NCBI RefSeq assembly: GCF_001570785.1
Contig: NZ_BCSI01000001.1
Coordinates: forward strand, 1-64,000
Source of the DNA: Dermabacter hominis NBRC 106157
GTDB taxonomy: Bacteria; Actinomycetota; Actinomycetes; Actinomycetales; Dermabacteraceae
Direction: 5' to 3'
Length of the DNA: 64,000 nucleotides
Below the pieces are notes generated by a model that was given only the letters and a program-made list of their open reading frames with translations, had not been told where the DNA came from and made no database searches. This document shows positions 8,433 through 16,916 of this stretch, in pieces. A program made the translations under genes and the position numbers. Within the stretch, counting starts at the first letter, position 1; every line of letters begins with the position of its first letter.

Positions 8433-9893
8433 ATGGCCAACTTTGATCCCGCCCCCCATTCTGTCGCCGACATCGGCGTGACCGGCATGGCGGTCATGGG
8501 CTCGAACCTCGCCCGTAACCTTGCCCGCAACGGATTCAAAGTGGCGATTCACAACCGTTCCGTGGAAAAGACCGAGCGTGTGATTGCTGAGCACGGTCAG
8601 GACGGCGAGTTCGTGCCCGCGGAAACCATGGACGAATTCGTCGCCTCGCTTCAGAGGCCCCGCGTCGCGATCATCATGGTCAAGGCTGGCAAAGCTACCG
8701 ATGCCGTGATCGAAGAACTCGCGACCCGCATGGACGAGGGCGACATCATCGTGGACTGCGGCAACGCGCTGTTCACCGACACTGTACGCCGCGAGCAGGA
8801 GCTTCGTGCGCGCGGCCTCCACTTCGTCGGCTCGGGTGTCTCCGGCGGTGAAGAGGGCGCCCTCAACGGCCCCTCGATCATGCCCGGCGGGTCGAAGGCA
8901 AGCTACGACCGCCTCGGCCCCATGTTCGAAAAGATCTCCGCCCATGTGGACGGAGTCCCGTGCTGCACCCACGTTGGTGAGAACGGCGCCGGCCACTTCG
9001 TGAAGATGGTCCACAACGGCATCGAATACGCCGACATGCAGGTCATCGCCGAAGCTTACGACCTCATGAGCAAGGCGCTCGGCATGAATGCCCCCGAGAT
9101 CGGCAAGGTTTTCGAGAAGTGGAACGAGGGCAACCTCAACTCCTTCCTCATCGAGATCACTGCGGCCGTCCTCACCCACACCGACAACGTGACCGGCAAG
9201 CCGTTCGTCGACATCATTCTCGACCAGGCCGGCCAGAAGGGCACCGGCGCATGGACGTCGAAGACGGCCCTCGACCTCGGCATCCCCGTCACCGGCATTG
9301 CCGAAGCGACCTTCGCGCGCTCGACCTCGGGCGGCACGGAGCAGCGGGAGGCCGGACGTGCCGTCCTCAAGGGCGAGACGCAGACGATCAGGATCGACGA
9401 CGCCGAGCAGTTCATCAGCGACCTCCAGCAGGCGCTGTATGCCGCGAAACTCGTGAGCTACTCCCAGGGCTTCGACGAGATCAAGGCCGGCGCCAAGGAG
9501 TACGAATGGGACATCAAGCTCGGTGACATGGCGCGCATCTGGCGCGGCGGCTGCATCATTCGCGCGGGCTTCCTCAACCGCATCACCGAGGCCTACGAGC
9601 GTAACCCCGAGCTTCCGCTGCTCCTTGCCGATGAGTACTTCACCGCCGAAATTACGAAGTGCATCCCCGCGTGGCGTCGCATCGTCGCGTTTGCGGCAGC
9701 CGTCGGAATTCCGGCGCCCGTTTTTTCCTCGACCCTTGCGTACTACGACGCGGTGCGGGCCGAGCGTCTCCCCGCGGCCCTCGTGCAGGCGCAGCGCGAC
9801 TATTTCGGCGCGCACACCTACCGGCGCGTGGATGCGGAGGGCTCGTACCACGTGGAGTGGACGGGTGACCGCACGGAGACCCGTCAGGACTGA
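8433..9893 (+). CDS. gnd: 6-phosphogluconate dehydrogenase, decarboxylating (NADP-dependent)
   Basis: 486 residues, full length. Oxidises 6-phosphogluconate to ribulose 5-phosphate and CO2 in the oxidative pentose phosphate pathway, yielding NADPH. The N-terminal Rossmann motif is GVTGMAVMGSNLARN and an Arg follows at HNRS, which favours NADP. The family signatures SGVSGGEEGALNGPSIMPGG and the catalytic GAGHFVKMVHNGIEY segment are present. The all-helical C-terminal domain ends after AHTYRRVD. GAAGGAGC lies upstream of the ATG. The gene is monocistronic and ends before a long hairpin shared with the convergent gene. Confidence 0.97.
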   Translation: MANFDPAPHSVADIGVTGMAVMGSNLARNLARNGFKVAIHNRSVEKTERVIAEHGQDGEFVPAETMDEFVASLQRPRVAIIMVKAGKATDAVIEELATRMDEGDIIVDCGNALFTDTVRREQELRARGLHFVGSGVSGGEEGALNGPSIMPGGSKASYDRLGPMFEKISAHVDGVPCCTHVGENGAGHFVKMVHNGIEYADMQVIAEAYDLMSKALGMNAPEIGKVFEKWNEGNLNSFLIEITAAVLTHTDNVTGKPFVDIILDQAGQKGTGAWTSKTALDLGIPVTGIAEATFARSTSGGTEQREAGRAVLKGETQTIRIDDAEQFISDLQQALYAAKLVSYSQGFDEIKAGAKEYEWDIKLGDMARIWRGGCIIRAGFLNRITEAYERNPELPLLLADEYFTAEITKCIPAWRRIVAFAAAVGIPAPVFSSTLAYYDAVRAERLPAALVQAQRDYFGAHTYRRVDAEGSYHVEWTGDRTETRQD

Positions 9894-9904
9894 CTCTTTC
9901 CCCT

Positions 9905-9968
9905 GAATTGCATAGGGGTTGCGGGGGTTTCGTTGCGGCGAATAACCCCCACAACCCCTATGCAATTC
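9905..9968. terminator. Long near-perfect hairpin between convergent genes
   Basis: Arms 9905-9921 and 9952-9968 are perfectly complementary (17 bp). After one mismatch the stem continues for seven more base pairs (9923-9929 with 9944-9950) around a 14-base loop. It lies between gnd and the helicase-associated gene, so it is likely to stop transcription in both directions, although neither side has a T-run. Confidence 0.6.
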
Positions 9969-9984
9969 ACGAAGTAGGGGAGGG

Positions 9985-12207
9985 TTAGGGCAGGAGCACC
10001 CGGTGGATCAGCACCGTGAACTCCTTGCCCGATTCCCCATCGCGCGCACGCAGCCTCCCGCCCTCGAGCGCGAGCGGCTCGACCCGCAGCACGCGCGTGC
10101 CGCCGCGGCCGTCAACAATGCCGATCTGCACCTCGCGCTCCTCGGCAATCGCCGCGAGTAAACGCTGAGGAACGCTCACCTCCTCCAGGCGCCCCGAATC
10201 GGCAGCGCGAATGCGCGCGACCGCCTCGGAAGGGTCGACATCGAGGACCTGCTCGCGACCGTCGGCCTCCAGCTCAAGCCCCACGGGCCCACCGCGCACC
10301 GAACCGAGTGTGCGCTCATCCACCGCCGCGCCACGACCGCCCGCGGCAAGAGGAGCGAGGCCAGCGGCGCGCGCCGCCCCCATCACGAAACCGGGATCCC
10401 CACTCGAGATCACGACGGTCGGGGCGAGCCGCTTGAGGCCGAGCCGGAGCGCCTCGCTCGAATCTATGAGTCGATCCAGGTGTTCCTCCTCGCCCGTGAT
10501 GAACGAGGTCGCGGGGCCGACGGTGACCTGGCCACGCTTGCGTGCCTCATCCCGCACGAGGTAGGCGAGCACGTCCGGAACCCCCGTGAGCGAAAGTGCC
10601 GCGAGCTCTTCCATGAGGGCATCGGCGGAGCCGCCGGCGCTCAGTGCCCGCGCGATCGACTCGCTGGTCACGCGCGCCACAACCCCGGCGCCGCGCGACG
10701 TGACCTCGGCCCATTCGAGTACCGCCGCAACCCGCGCAGAGGGCAGGCCGGTCACGGTCACGGTGAGATCCGCGTCAAGCAAGATATGGTCGACGGGTTC
10801 GGGAAGCTTCTCGTCGAGCGCAGCTTCGAGAACGTCGAGTCCCGCCACTTCCTCGAGCGAGAGCGATTCGAGGGCCGCGGGAGCGAGCACGCTTGGAACA
10901 CCGTCCACGATGAGCCCGAATGCCTCGGCCTCGCGCGTGAACGCATACGCCTCCTCGATCAGGGCTGCGCGCTGCACCGTGGGGAACGCCCACGCAAGCG
11001 ACTCCGCGAGACTCGCCGCGCTCGCTTTCCGCTCGGGGTAGTCCGCGAGGTGGCGCAGCATGTGGCGCCGGCGCACTTTCACGCCTTTTCTTCCGACGCT
11101 TGCCGAGAGCGCAGCGCGCGGAGTTTCGCCGGCGCGAGGCTCCCCTTGGGTGAGGCCGTCGAGGCTGACTTCTCCGAAGCGCGTTCCGGCGAGTGCGCCG
11201 AGGTAGTTGGAGCGCACGTACGCCGAGCAGAGGTCGGCCCAGCGGCGTGCGGGGGAAGCGTCGGAAAACTCCCCGTACTCGCGCGTGACCTGCCACGTTT
11301 CGCCGTCGTTGCCGATGAGCCCGCCGACCCATGCGGCGTGGATGACGCTCGTCCACGTCTCGTGGCTCGTGCCTGCGGCAGCGGCGAGACGGCGCGCGTC
11401 GCGTAGGGGAATACCGCCGCGTTTGAGGACCGACGGTGGATCCGCGTGCCACGTGCTGATCGTGTGCGCGATGCGGCTCGCCTCGAGTGCCGCCTCGATG
11501 GCCTGGGCGTCGCGGGCGCTCACGAAGCGCTCGGGTGCGGCTTCGGGACCCGGGGTGGGGGCGTGGGCGAAAGTGCGATGGACGATGCCGTCGCGAAGGG
11601 CGAGATGGACGGTGCGTGGGATGAGCAGGCGAGGGCCGTCGGCTCCATTGACGTTCGTGATGAGGCGTGCCGATGAGAGCTGCTTCGCGAGTGACGAGGT
11701 CGGCGAGCCCGTGAGACGCGCCGGGGCGAAGGCGAGCGAGCGGGCGACTTCGCGAAGTGAATCAGGGAGATCCTCGACGATCGTGCGGGCTTCATCCGGC
11801 GACGGGTCGCTCGAGAGGCGAGGGGCGAGGCCAGCAGGGTGGGGGAGGGCCTCGGCGAGGGCGCGCACGGGAACAAGCGAGCGCCCGCTCTCATCCGTAA
11901 ACACGAGGCCGAGCGTCGCGAGCCGGTACACGTGCGGCGCGATCTGCTCGGTCGACGTGCTGACGGCACGCGCGAGCTGTTCCGGGCTCACGGGCCCCGC
12001 GTAGGCGGCAAAGACCTCGGCGAGTTGTAGCTCGGGCAGAACGAGACTGCCCAGTGCCCTGTGGACGCTGCCGGGCTGTGTGGCGCGCGCGGCGAGCGGG
12101 GCGATGCCAAGCGGGATGGGAGAGGTGAGATCGCGGCGCGCGTTTAACAGCTCGATGAGTCGTGCGTCATCGAACTCTCTCAAGGCGTCGGCAAGAGTGC
12201 GGGCCAT
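9985..12207 (-). CDS. Helicase-associated protein (XPB/Ssl2 N-terminal-like domain)
   Basis: 740 residues. This matches the long actinobacterial protein found next to the XPB helicase (the Rv0862c type in M. tuberculosis). The N-terminus has winged-helix-like segments (ADALREFDDARLIELLNARRDL, and LARAVSTSTEQIAPHVYRLATLG). The C-terminal third (about 420-620) is the Helicase_C_3-like region with repeated Glu/Leu-rich helices and DHILLDADLTVTVTGLP. It has no Walker motifs, so it probably supports rather than performs unwinding. Here it is separated from the XPB gene by gnd and one membrane protein gene. Confidence 0.85.
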   Translation of the reverse strand: MARTLADALREFDDARLIELLNARRDLTSPIPLGIAPLAARATQPGSVHRALGSLVLPELQLAEVFAAYAGPVSPEQLARAVSTSTEQIAPHVYRLATLGLVFTDESGRSLVPVRALAEALPHPAGLAPRLSSDPSPDEARTIVEDLPDSLREVARSLAFAPARLTGSPTSSLAKQLSSARLITNVNGADGPRLLIPRTVHLALRDGIVHRTFAHAPTPGPEAAPERFVSARDAQAIEAALEASRIAHTISTWHADPPSVLKRGGIPLRDARRLAAAAGTSHETWTSVIHAAWVGGLIGNDGETWQVTREYGEFSDASPARRWADLCSAYVRSNYLGALAGTRFGEVSLDGLTQGEPRAGETPRAALSASVGRKGVKVRRRHMLRHLADYPERKASAASLAESLAWAFPTVQRAALIEEAYAFTREAEAFGLIVDGVPSVLAPAALESLSLEEVAGLDVLEAALDEKLPEPVDHILLDADLTVTVTGLPSARVAAVLEWAEVTSRGAGVVARVTSESIARALSAGGSADALMEELAALSLTGVPDVLAYLVRDEARKRGQVTVGPATSFITGEEEHLDRLIDSSEALRLGLKRLAPTVVISSGDPGFVMGAARAAGLAPLAAGGRGAAVDERTLGSVRGGPVGLELEADGREQVLDVDPSEAVARIRAADSGRLEEVSVPQRLLAAIAEEREVQIGIVDGRGGTRVLRVEPLALEGGRLRARDGESGKEFTVLIHRVLLP

Positions 12208-12250
12208 GCCTTCAGCCTATCCCCTAGGATGGAGGGGCCCTTCGGGCAAT

Positions 12251-12323
12251 GCCCCCATAGCCCAACGGCAGAGGCAGAAGACTTAAAATCTTTTCAGTGT
12301 GGGTTCGAGTCCCACTGGGGGTG
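12251..12323 (+). tRNA. tRNA with anticodon UAA (Leu codons UUA), short variable arm
   Basis: The cloverleaf can be drawn directly: acceptor 12251-12257 with 12316-12322, D stem, anticodon stem 12277-12281 with 12289-12293, loop CTTAAAA giving anticodon TAA (12284-12286), T stem GTGGG/CCCAC with loop TTCGAGT. The variable region is only five bases, although leucine tRNAs usually have a long variable arm. The first pair is G:U and the discriminator base is G; CCA is not encoded. It may be charged with leucine, as annotated for similar short tRNAs in actinobacteria, but the identity is not certain. Confidence 0.85.
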
Positions 12324-12436
12324 CGACGTATCCAGGTCCCGTCTTTCGCGCACGCCGCCGTGATATGACGGTTATATGAGGCCACCAGAGTCGATGGCCC
12401 GTGCATGGAGCGAAGGCGAAAGGGACGCGAAAAGAC

Positions 12437-13144
12437 ATGATGAGCGAAAAGATCGACGAACTTCTACCTCGGATTGAAGCGGCGCTTGCGCGCGGCGGGC
12501 GGTCGATGGATGACCTCCTGATTCTGCTCGCGACCAAGACGCGCACCGCTCAAGAGATTCGCGAGGCCGTGGAGCTCTTCGAGAAGCGAGGCGTCAAGGT
12601 GGACGTGGGCGAGAACCGCCAGCAGGAGTTCGCCAAGCATGCCGAGCTCGAGGATCTGCACGAGGCCGGCGTCATGCGCCACTACATCGGCACGATCCAG
12701 TCCAATAAGGCACGCGACATTTCGCGCTTTGCGGATCTCGTCCACTCGATCGATCGCGAAAGTGCGCTGACGAGCATTGAGAAGCGCGCGGCGAACGACG
12801 GGAAAGTACAGCGAGTCCTCATCCAGGTGAACACCTCGGGCGAGGAATCGAAGGGTGGCTACGAGCCGGATCTCGGTCTTCTCAGGGAGATCGCCGAGCG
12901 CTGCGCCGAAAGTGACTCGCTCGCCCTCGAGGGCCTCATGACAATCGGCACGAACACGGACGACGAGGTGGAGATTCGTCGCTCGCTTCGCCAGTTGAGG
13001 GAGCTTCGCGACGGTCTCGGCATCGAGGCTGTCAAGGAGCTGTCGATGGGCATGAGCAACGATCTTGAGATCGCGATCGAGGAAGGCGCCACTATTGTTC
13101 GCGTCGGCTCGGCAGTGTTCGGCCCGAGGGACTATTCTCACTAG
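12437..13144 (+). CDS. YggS-family pyridoxal phosphate homeostasis protein
   Basis: 235 residues from the ATG at 12437; the next codon (12440) is also ATG and an upstream in-frame ATG at 12401 is possible. This is the single-domain PLP-binding TIM-barrel family (PLPHP, YggS/YlmE). The PLP lysine lies in LLATKTRT. Other family marks are GENRQQEF, HYIGTIQSNKAR, LIQVNTSGEESKGG, GLMTIGTN, and the phosphate-binding SMGMSNDLEIAIEEGATIVRVGSAVFG. It buffers free PLP and has no known enzyme activity. It stands between the tRNA and an MFS gene. Confidence 0.93.
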   Translation: MMSEKIDELLPRIEAALARGGRSMDDLLILLATKTRTAQEIREAVELFEKRGVKVDVGENRQQEFAKHAELEDLHEAGVMRHYIGTIQSNKARDISRFADLVHSIDRESALTSIEKRAANDGKVQRVLIQVNTSGEESKGGYEPDLGLLREIAERCAESDSLALEGLMTIGTNTDDEVEIRRSLRQLRELRDGLGIEAVKELSMGMSNDLEIAIEEGATIVRVGSAVFGPRDYSH

Positions 13145-13207
13145 TGCATCCGGGCCCGAGGGCGCGCAGCGGATCGGCCCACCCGTCATCTCCCGCGAAG
13201 GACTCTC

Positions 13208-14587
13208 GTGCGCCCCACTTCCTACGACACCCTGACGCCATTTCAGCGTGCATTCGCCCTGTTTGCGATCGCGATCGGCGGGTTCGGCATCGGCTCGAGC
13301 GAGTTTGTGTCGATGGGCATCCTGCCTGACATCGCTCATTCGCTGCTTCCCGAGCAAATGGCGGTGAATCCCGAGCATGCCATCGCACAGGCCGGATGGG
13401 CGGTGAGCGCGTACGCCTTCGGCGTTGTCGTGGGTGCCCCCACGGTGTCGCTCCTCGGCGTGAAGATCGCGCGGCCAAAACTCATCATGCTGCTCGCGCT
13501 CGGGCTGCTTGTGGGTTCGGTGCTGTCGGCGTCGATGCCCGTCTTCGGCCTGCTCATTCCGGCGCGGTTCCTTGCGGGCCTTCCGCACGGCGCCTTCTTT
13601 GGTGTAGCGGCGCTTCTCGCTGCCGACGTCATGGGACCGGGTAACCAGGGCAAGGGCATCGCGCTTGCCCTGATGGGGCTCACGGTTGCCAACCTGCTTG
13701 GGGTCCCGCTGCTCACGGCCTTCGGCCAGCAGCTCGGGTGGCGAACCGCGTACTGGAGTGTGGCGGGCGTATTTGCCCTGTCGATCCTCTTGCTGTTCCT
13801 CGCGATCCCGCCGCAGGAGGCTCCAAAGGGGCGCAGCGTCAAAGACGAACTCGGGGCGTTTAAGCAGCCGCGCATGTGGATGGTCATCGTGATCGAATGC
13901 GTGGGATTCACGAGCTTCTTCGCGATGTACGGATACATCGCCGACGTCACGGTGAGCGTTGCCGGCATCGACAAGCTGCTCATCCCCGTGATCCTCGCGC
14001 TCGCGGGCGCCGGTATGACGCTCGGCAATTGGATCGCGGGGCACCTCACGGACTGGTCCTACCGCGCGAGCCTGTTCATCGTGTTCCCGATTTTTATTCT
14101 GATGTTCATACTGCTCATAGCGCTGCGAGAAAACCCGGTGGGCTTCGGCGCGGGTGTGTTCCTCGTGAGTGCGACGAGCTCGATCACGAGCCCGCTCATG
14201 CAAGCGTGGCTCATGACGAACGCCGGCAAATCCGTCACCCTCGCGGCCGCCTCACACCACGGCGCATTCAATGTTGCGAACTCCCTTGGCGTCATGTTCG
14301 GTGGATTCATTCTGAGCGCCGGCTTCGGGTTTTCCGCAGTGCTCTACCTCGCGGGCGGCCTCGCCCTGTTCGGCATGGTCGTGACGTTCGCGGGTCTGTG
14401 GATCGATCGCGATGGCGTGCATGACATCAACGCCCTCAACGATGAGAGCGAAGATACGACGTTCGGCGTGAGCATTCTGCGGACGCAAACGGGAGAGATG
14501 GTCGCGATTGCGGCAGGTGCGGCGGGTGAGAGCGTCGCGCTCGAGGCCGACGATGCCTATCTCGAATCGCATCACCGCGAGGAATAG
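13208..14587 (+). CDS. MFS transporter, DHA1/AraJ-like
   Basis: 459 residues with 12 predicted membrane segments and a hydrophilic C-terminal tail of about 60 residues. The first helix GIGSSEFVSMGILPDIA and the loop-2/3 region GVKIARPKLIML match the arabinose-efflux (AraJ/NepI-like) branch of drug:H+ antiporter-1 proteins. It probably exports a small molecule by proton antiport; the substrate is unknown. The start is GTG at 13208 with GAAGGA just upstream. Transcribed alone. Confidence 0.88.
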   Translation: MRPTSYDTLTPFQRAFALFAIAIGGFGIGSSEFVSMGILPDIAHSLLPEQMAVNPEHAIAQAGWAVSAYAFGVVVGAPTVSLLGVKIARPKLIMLLALGLLVGSVLSASMPVFGLLIPARFLAGLPHGAFFGVAALLAADVMGPGNQGKGIALALMGLTVANLLGVPLLTAFGQQLGWRTAYWSVAGVFALSILLLFLAIPPQEAPKGRSVKDELGAFKQPRMWMVIVIECVGFTSFFAMYGYIADVTVSVAGIDKLLIPVILALAGAGMTLGNWIAGHLTDWSYRASLFIVFPIFILMFILLIALRENPVGFGAGVFLVSATSSITSPLMQAWLMTNAGKSVTLAAASHHGAFNVANSLGVMFGGFILSAGFGFSAVLYLAGGLALFGMVVTFAGLWIDRDGVHDINALNDESEDTTFGVSILRTQTGEMVAIAAGAAGESVALEADDAYLESHHREE

Positions 14588-14664
14588 CGCGTCCCTGAAA
14601 GTCGTTGGAATAACCGTAACTAGACTGTGGGCACGTAGCGATGCCCTCGAGAAAAGGACACCCT

Positions 14665-15630
14665 GTGGCGCGAAACAACGCAATCTTGAACAATAGCCCC
14701 GCTTTCCGTAATTCCGGCGGCTATGCTCCCGCTCCGGAGTACAACCAGGCCCCGGCCACCCAGCAGCAGTGGGGTCAGCCCCAGCAGCAGTGGGGTCAGC
14801 CCCAGCAGCAGTGGGGTCAGCCCCAGCAGCAGGCGCCGGGCTACCAGGCTCCCCAACCCCAGCAGGCGGGCTACAGCCCGGCCGATCTTGAAGCCATGTA
14901 TAACCGCCCGGCCGCAACCGGCTTTGACACGGGCCGCATGACATGGCGCAACACCATGAACGCGATTACCGCGACCTTCGGCGTGATCATTGCCGTCGCG
15001 TTCGTGATCATGATGCTCCCGACCGTCACAGCGCTCGTGATGGGAACGGAAGAAGGCCGCCAGATCGGCTTCGCTTTCGCGTCGATCGCCGCGATCGTTG
15101 GCGCGATCGGAAGCTTCGTGACCGTCCTCGTGAACGCGTTCAAGAAGACGCCGAGCATGTGGGTCACCCTCGCCTACGCCGTGTTTGAGGGCCTGCTTCT
15201 CGGTGGCATCAGCCTGTTCTTCGAGACGGTCTACCCGGGCATCGTGCTCCAGGCCGTGATCGGCACTCTCGCCGTCGCCGGCTCGATCACCGTTCTTTTC
15301 CGCATGGGGAAGCTGCGTACAAGCCCGAAGCTCACGAAGATGTTCCTCATCGCCTTCGGTGCCTACTTCGTGTTCACGCTCGTGAACCTCGTGCTCGTCC
15401 TCCTCGGCGTGACGAACCTCCGCACGGGCATGCTCGGCGTCGTGATCGGCTTGGTGGCCGTGGCGCTCGCGAGCTACAGCCTCGTGATGGATCTCGAGGT
15501 GATCCGCAACGGTGTCGATAGCGGCGCCCCCAAGGCCTATGCCTGGACGGCGGCCCTTGGCCTCGCCGTGACCGTGGTGTGGATGTACACGGAGATCCTC
15601 CGCATCCTCGCGATCTTGCGCGACAGCTAA
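14665..15630 (+). CDS. Bax inhibitor-1/YccA family membrane protein
   Basis: 321 residues from the GTG at 14665, which has AAGGA six bases upstream; an ATG at 14641 would add eight residues without support. Residues 1-90 are a soluble Gln/Pro/Gly-rich region with three copies of a WGQPQQQ repeat. The remainder has about seven membrane helices with the pattern of actinobacterial BI-1 proteins (FDTGRMTWRNTMNAI, and an acidic loop). Family members may act as pH- or Ca2+-sensitive channels. The gene stands alone and is followed by a strong hairpin. Confidence 0.88.
   Translation: MARNNAILNNSPAFRNSGGYAPAPEYNQAPATQQQWGQPQQQWGQPQQQWGQPQQQAPGYQAPQPQQAGYSPADLEAMYNRPAATGFDTGRMTWRNTMNAITATFGVIIAVAFVIMMLPTVTALVMGTEEGRQIGFAFASIAAIVGAIGSFVTVLVNAFKKTPSMWVTLAYAVFEGLLLGGISLFFETVYPGIVLQAVIGTLAVAGSITVLFRMGKLRTSPKLTKMFLIAFGAYFVFTLVNLVLVLLGVTNLRTGMLGVVIGLVAVALASYSLVMDLEVIRNGVDSGAPKAYAWTAALGLAVTVVWMYTEILRILAILRDS
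14764..14832 (+). repeat. Tandem 21-bp coding repeat (WGQPQQQ)
   Basis: Three full 21-bp units start at 14764, 14785 and 14806, followed by the first six bases of a fourth. The units are identical at DNA level, so the copy number probably changes by slippage. The repeat extends the cytoplasmic N-terminus of the BI-1 family protein. Confidence 0.9.
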
Positions 15631-15647
15631 CCGCACATAGCAAGAAA

Positions 15648-15677
15648 CGGCCCGGGCCCCGCGAGGGGCTCGGGCCG
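15648..15677. terminator. Bidirectional terminator between BI-1 gene and convergent gene
   Basis: A 13-bp GC-rich stem with one G:U pair around a GCGA tetraloop. On the minus strand it is followed by TTTCTT, so it is best as the terminator of the gene ending at 15710. It can also serve the gene ending at 15630. Confidence 0.75.
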
Positions 15678-15709
15678 AACTCATTCTTGGGGAGTCGAGG
15701 ATCCGACGC

Positions 15710-16705
15710 CTACTCGGTGACCTTGAGGGTCGCGATAGCTTCCTCGAGTCCCTTCACGTGTTCGGGGTGGTCGGCGGCAACGTCGGAGACGAGGGCACTT
15801 GGTCCCTTAGGGGTCTCGACGACGATCGCGGTGACGATCGAGGCGTTTGTGGTGCGCAGCCGTATCCCCTTCGACTTCGGGTCGAAACCGTAGGTTGCCT
15901 GGACGATCCACGCGGGCCTTCCGTCGACGGTCGTCGATTTGCTCGTGTAGTTCGTGATCTTCGGGTTGTCGCCGAACTGCTCGACAACGTTGAAGTGCGT
16001 GGCGTAGCACTGGAACATGGCGATGGCCATCTGCTCGGTGCCGGGGTAGGGGCCCTCGACATCTTCTTGCCACTCGATGCGGCCCACGGTGACGACGCTG
16101 TACCAAAACGACTCGACCTGCTTCGAATAGGCGCCCGTGTCGTAGAGGTACGGCACGTTTTCGTTCTGGTACCACTCCGAGTCCCAGTTCTCGGGGATCG
16201 TGTATTCGAGCCCTCCGCCCTTGACGGTGTTCCCGCTCTGGGTGCGAGACACCGTTGGCTTTGTGGACATGAGGCACTGCGTTGTGGGGGCCTGCGTGAA
16301 GATCTCGGGTGGCGGCTCGTTCGGGGCGGCCGGCGTGGGCTGCTCTTCTTTGTTGTTGGGGTCGCCCTGGGTGTTGACGCCGACGGTCGAGCCTTCTTTG
16401 GCGATGGGTTCTTTCTCGATGCTTCGCATCGCGACTTGCGAGACGAAAAGGCCCAGGGCGGCAATGAGCGCGATACCACCGATGACGATGCCGATGACGA
16501 CTTTGCGTGAGCTGTTGTCCTCATTGCTGTCATGGAGCTGGGCGTTGAGGGCTCCGCTCGGATCATTTCCCCACCCGGAAGCGCCGCTTGCCCCGGAGCC
16601 GTCGGACCTCCCACTGCCCGTACCAGCCGAGCCCGCAGAGAAATCGGGCAGGCCAGACTCGTGCGGGCTCTCCTGGCCCGGGTCGCTCTGATCGGGTGTG
16701 CTCAC
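15710..16705 (-). CDS. Single-pass membrane protein with extracellular domain, unknown
   Basis: 331 residues from the GTG at 16705, chosen because AGGGA lies five bases upstream; an ATG at 16756 would add 17 residues. The N-terminus (about 1-62) is Gly/Ser/Asp-rich and cytoplasmic. One membrane segment follows (about 68-90), then a Pro/Glu-rich linker and an extracellular domain of about 180 residues with a Cys pair candidate (TTQCLMS, FQCYATH) and an EYTIPENWDSEW start. I do not recognise the domain; the general shape is that of actinobacterial septum or cell-envelope proteins. It diverges from the thiamine operon. Confidence 0.75.
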   Translation of the reverse strand: MSTPDQSDPGQESPHESGLPDFSAGSAGTGSGRSDGSGASGASGWGNDPSGALNAQLHDSNEDNSSRKVVIGIVIGGIALIAALGLFVSQVAMRSIEKEPIAKEGSTVGVNTQGDPNNKEEQPTPAAPNEPPPEIFTQAPTTQCLMSTKPTVSRTQSGNTVKGGGLEYTIPENWDSEWYQNENVPYLYDTGAYSKQVESFWYSVVTVGRIEWQEDVEGPYPGTEQMAIAMFQCYATHFNVVEQFGDNPKITNYTSKSTTVDGRPAWIVQATYGFDPKSKGIRLRTTNASIVTAIVVETPKGPSALVSDVAADHPEHVKGLEEAIATLKVTE

Positions 16706-16815
16706 GCGCGTCCCTTTCCCTTTCGCCAACGTCTCAGTTGTCGCCCTTATTCTCACACTCCTTGACTGCGGCGGCTTTCAGAAGGTGTCGACCCAGGTAG
16801 CGATAGGGTTATACG

Positions 16816-16916
16816 ACGTGACTCGGGGTGTCCCGGGGCTCGATTGCGGGTCCCGAGGGCTGAGATCAAACCCGTCGAACCTGCTCTGGAAACCTACCTG
16901 CGAAGGGATGTCACTC
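16816..16916 (+). promoter_or_regulatory. TPP riboswitch (THI element)
   Basis: The conserved parts are in the right order: ACTCGGGGTG (16821-16830), GGGCTGAGAT (16857-16866), ACCCGTCGAACCTG (about 16870-16883) and the GCGAAGGGA element (16900-16908). P1 is GTGAC (16818-16822) with GTCAC (16910-16914). The GAAGGGA of the aptamer core is also the best ribosome-binding site for the GTG start at 16917, eight bases away. This predicts that bound thiamine pyrophosphate blocks translation of thiM directly. Confidence 0.93.

Noticed and set aside
8331-9965. 544-codon open frame on the minus strand
   Set aside because: It is the antisense shadow of gnd, which has clear family motifs; long antisense frames are common in this GC-rich DNA.
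12464-14203. 579-codon open frame on the minus strand
   Set aside because: Spans the antisense of two well-supported genes (YggS family and MFS).
14761-14832. CRISPR-like or regulatory direct repeats
   Set aside because: The units are contiguous, in frame and code for a Gln/Pro-rich peptide; there are no spacers.
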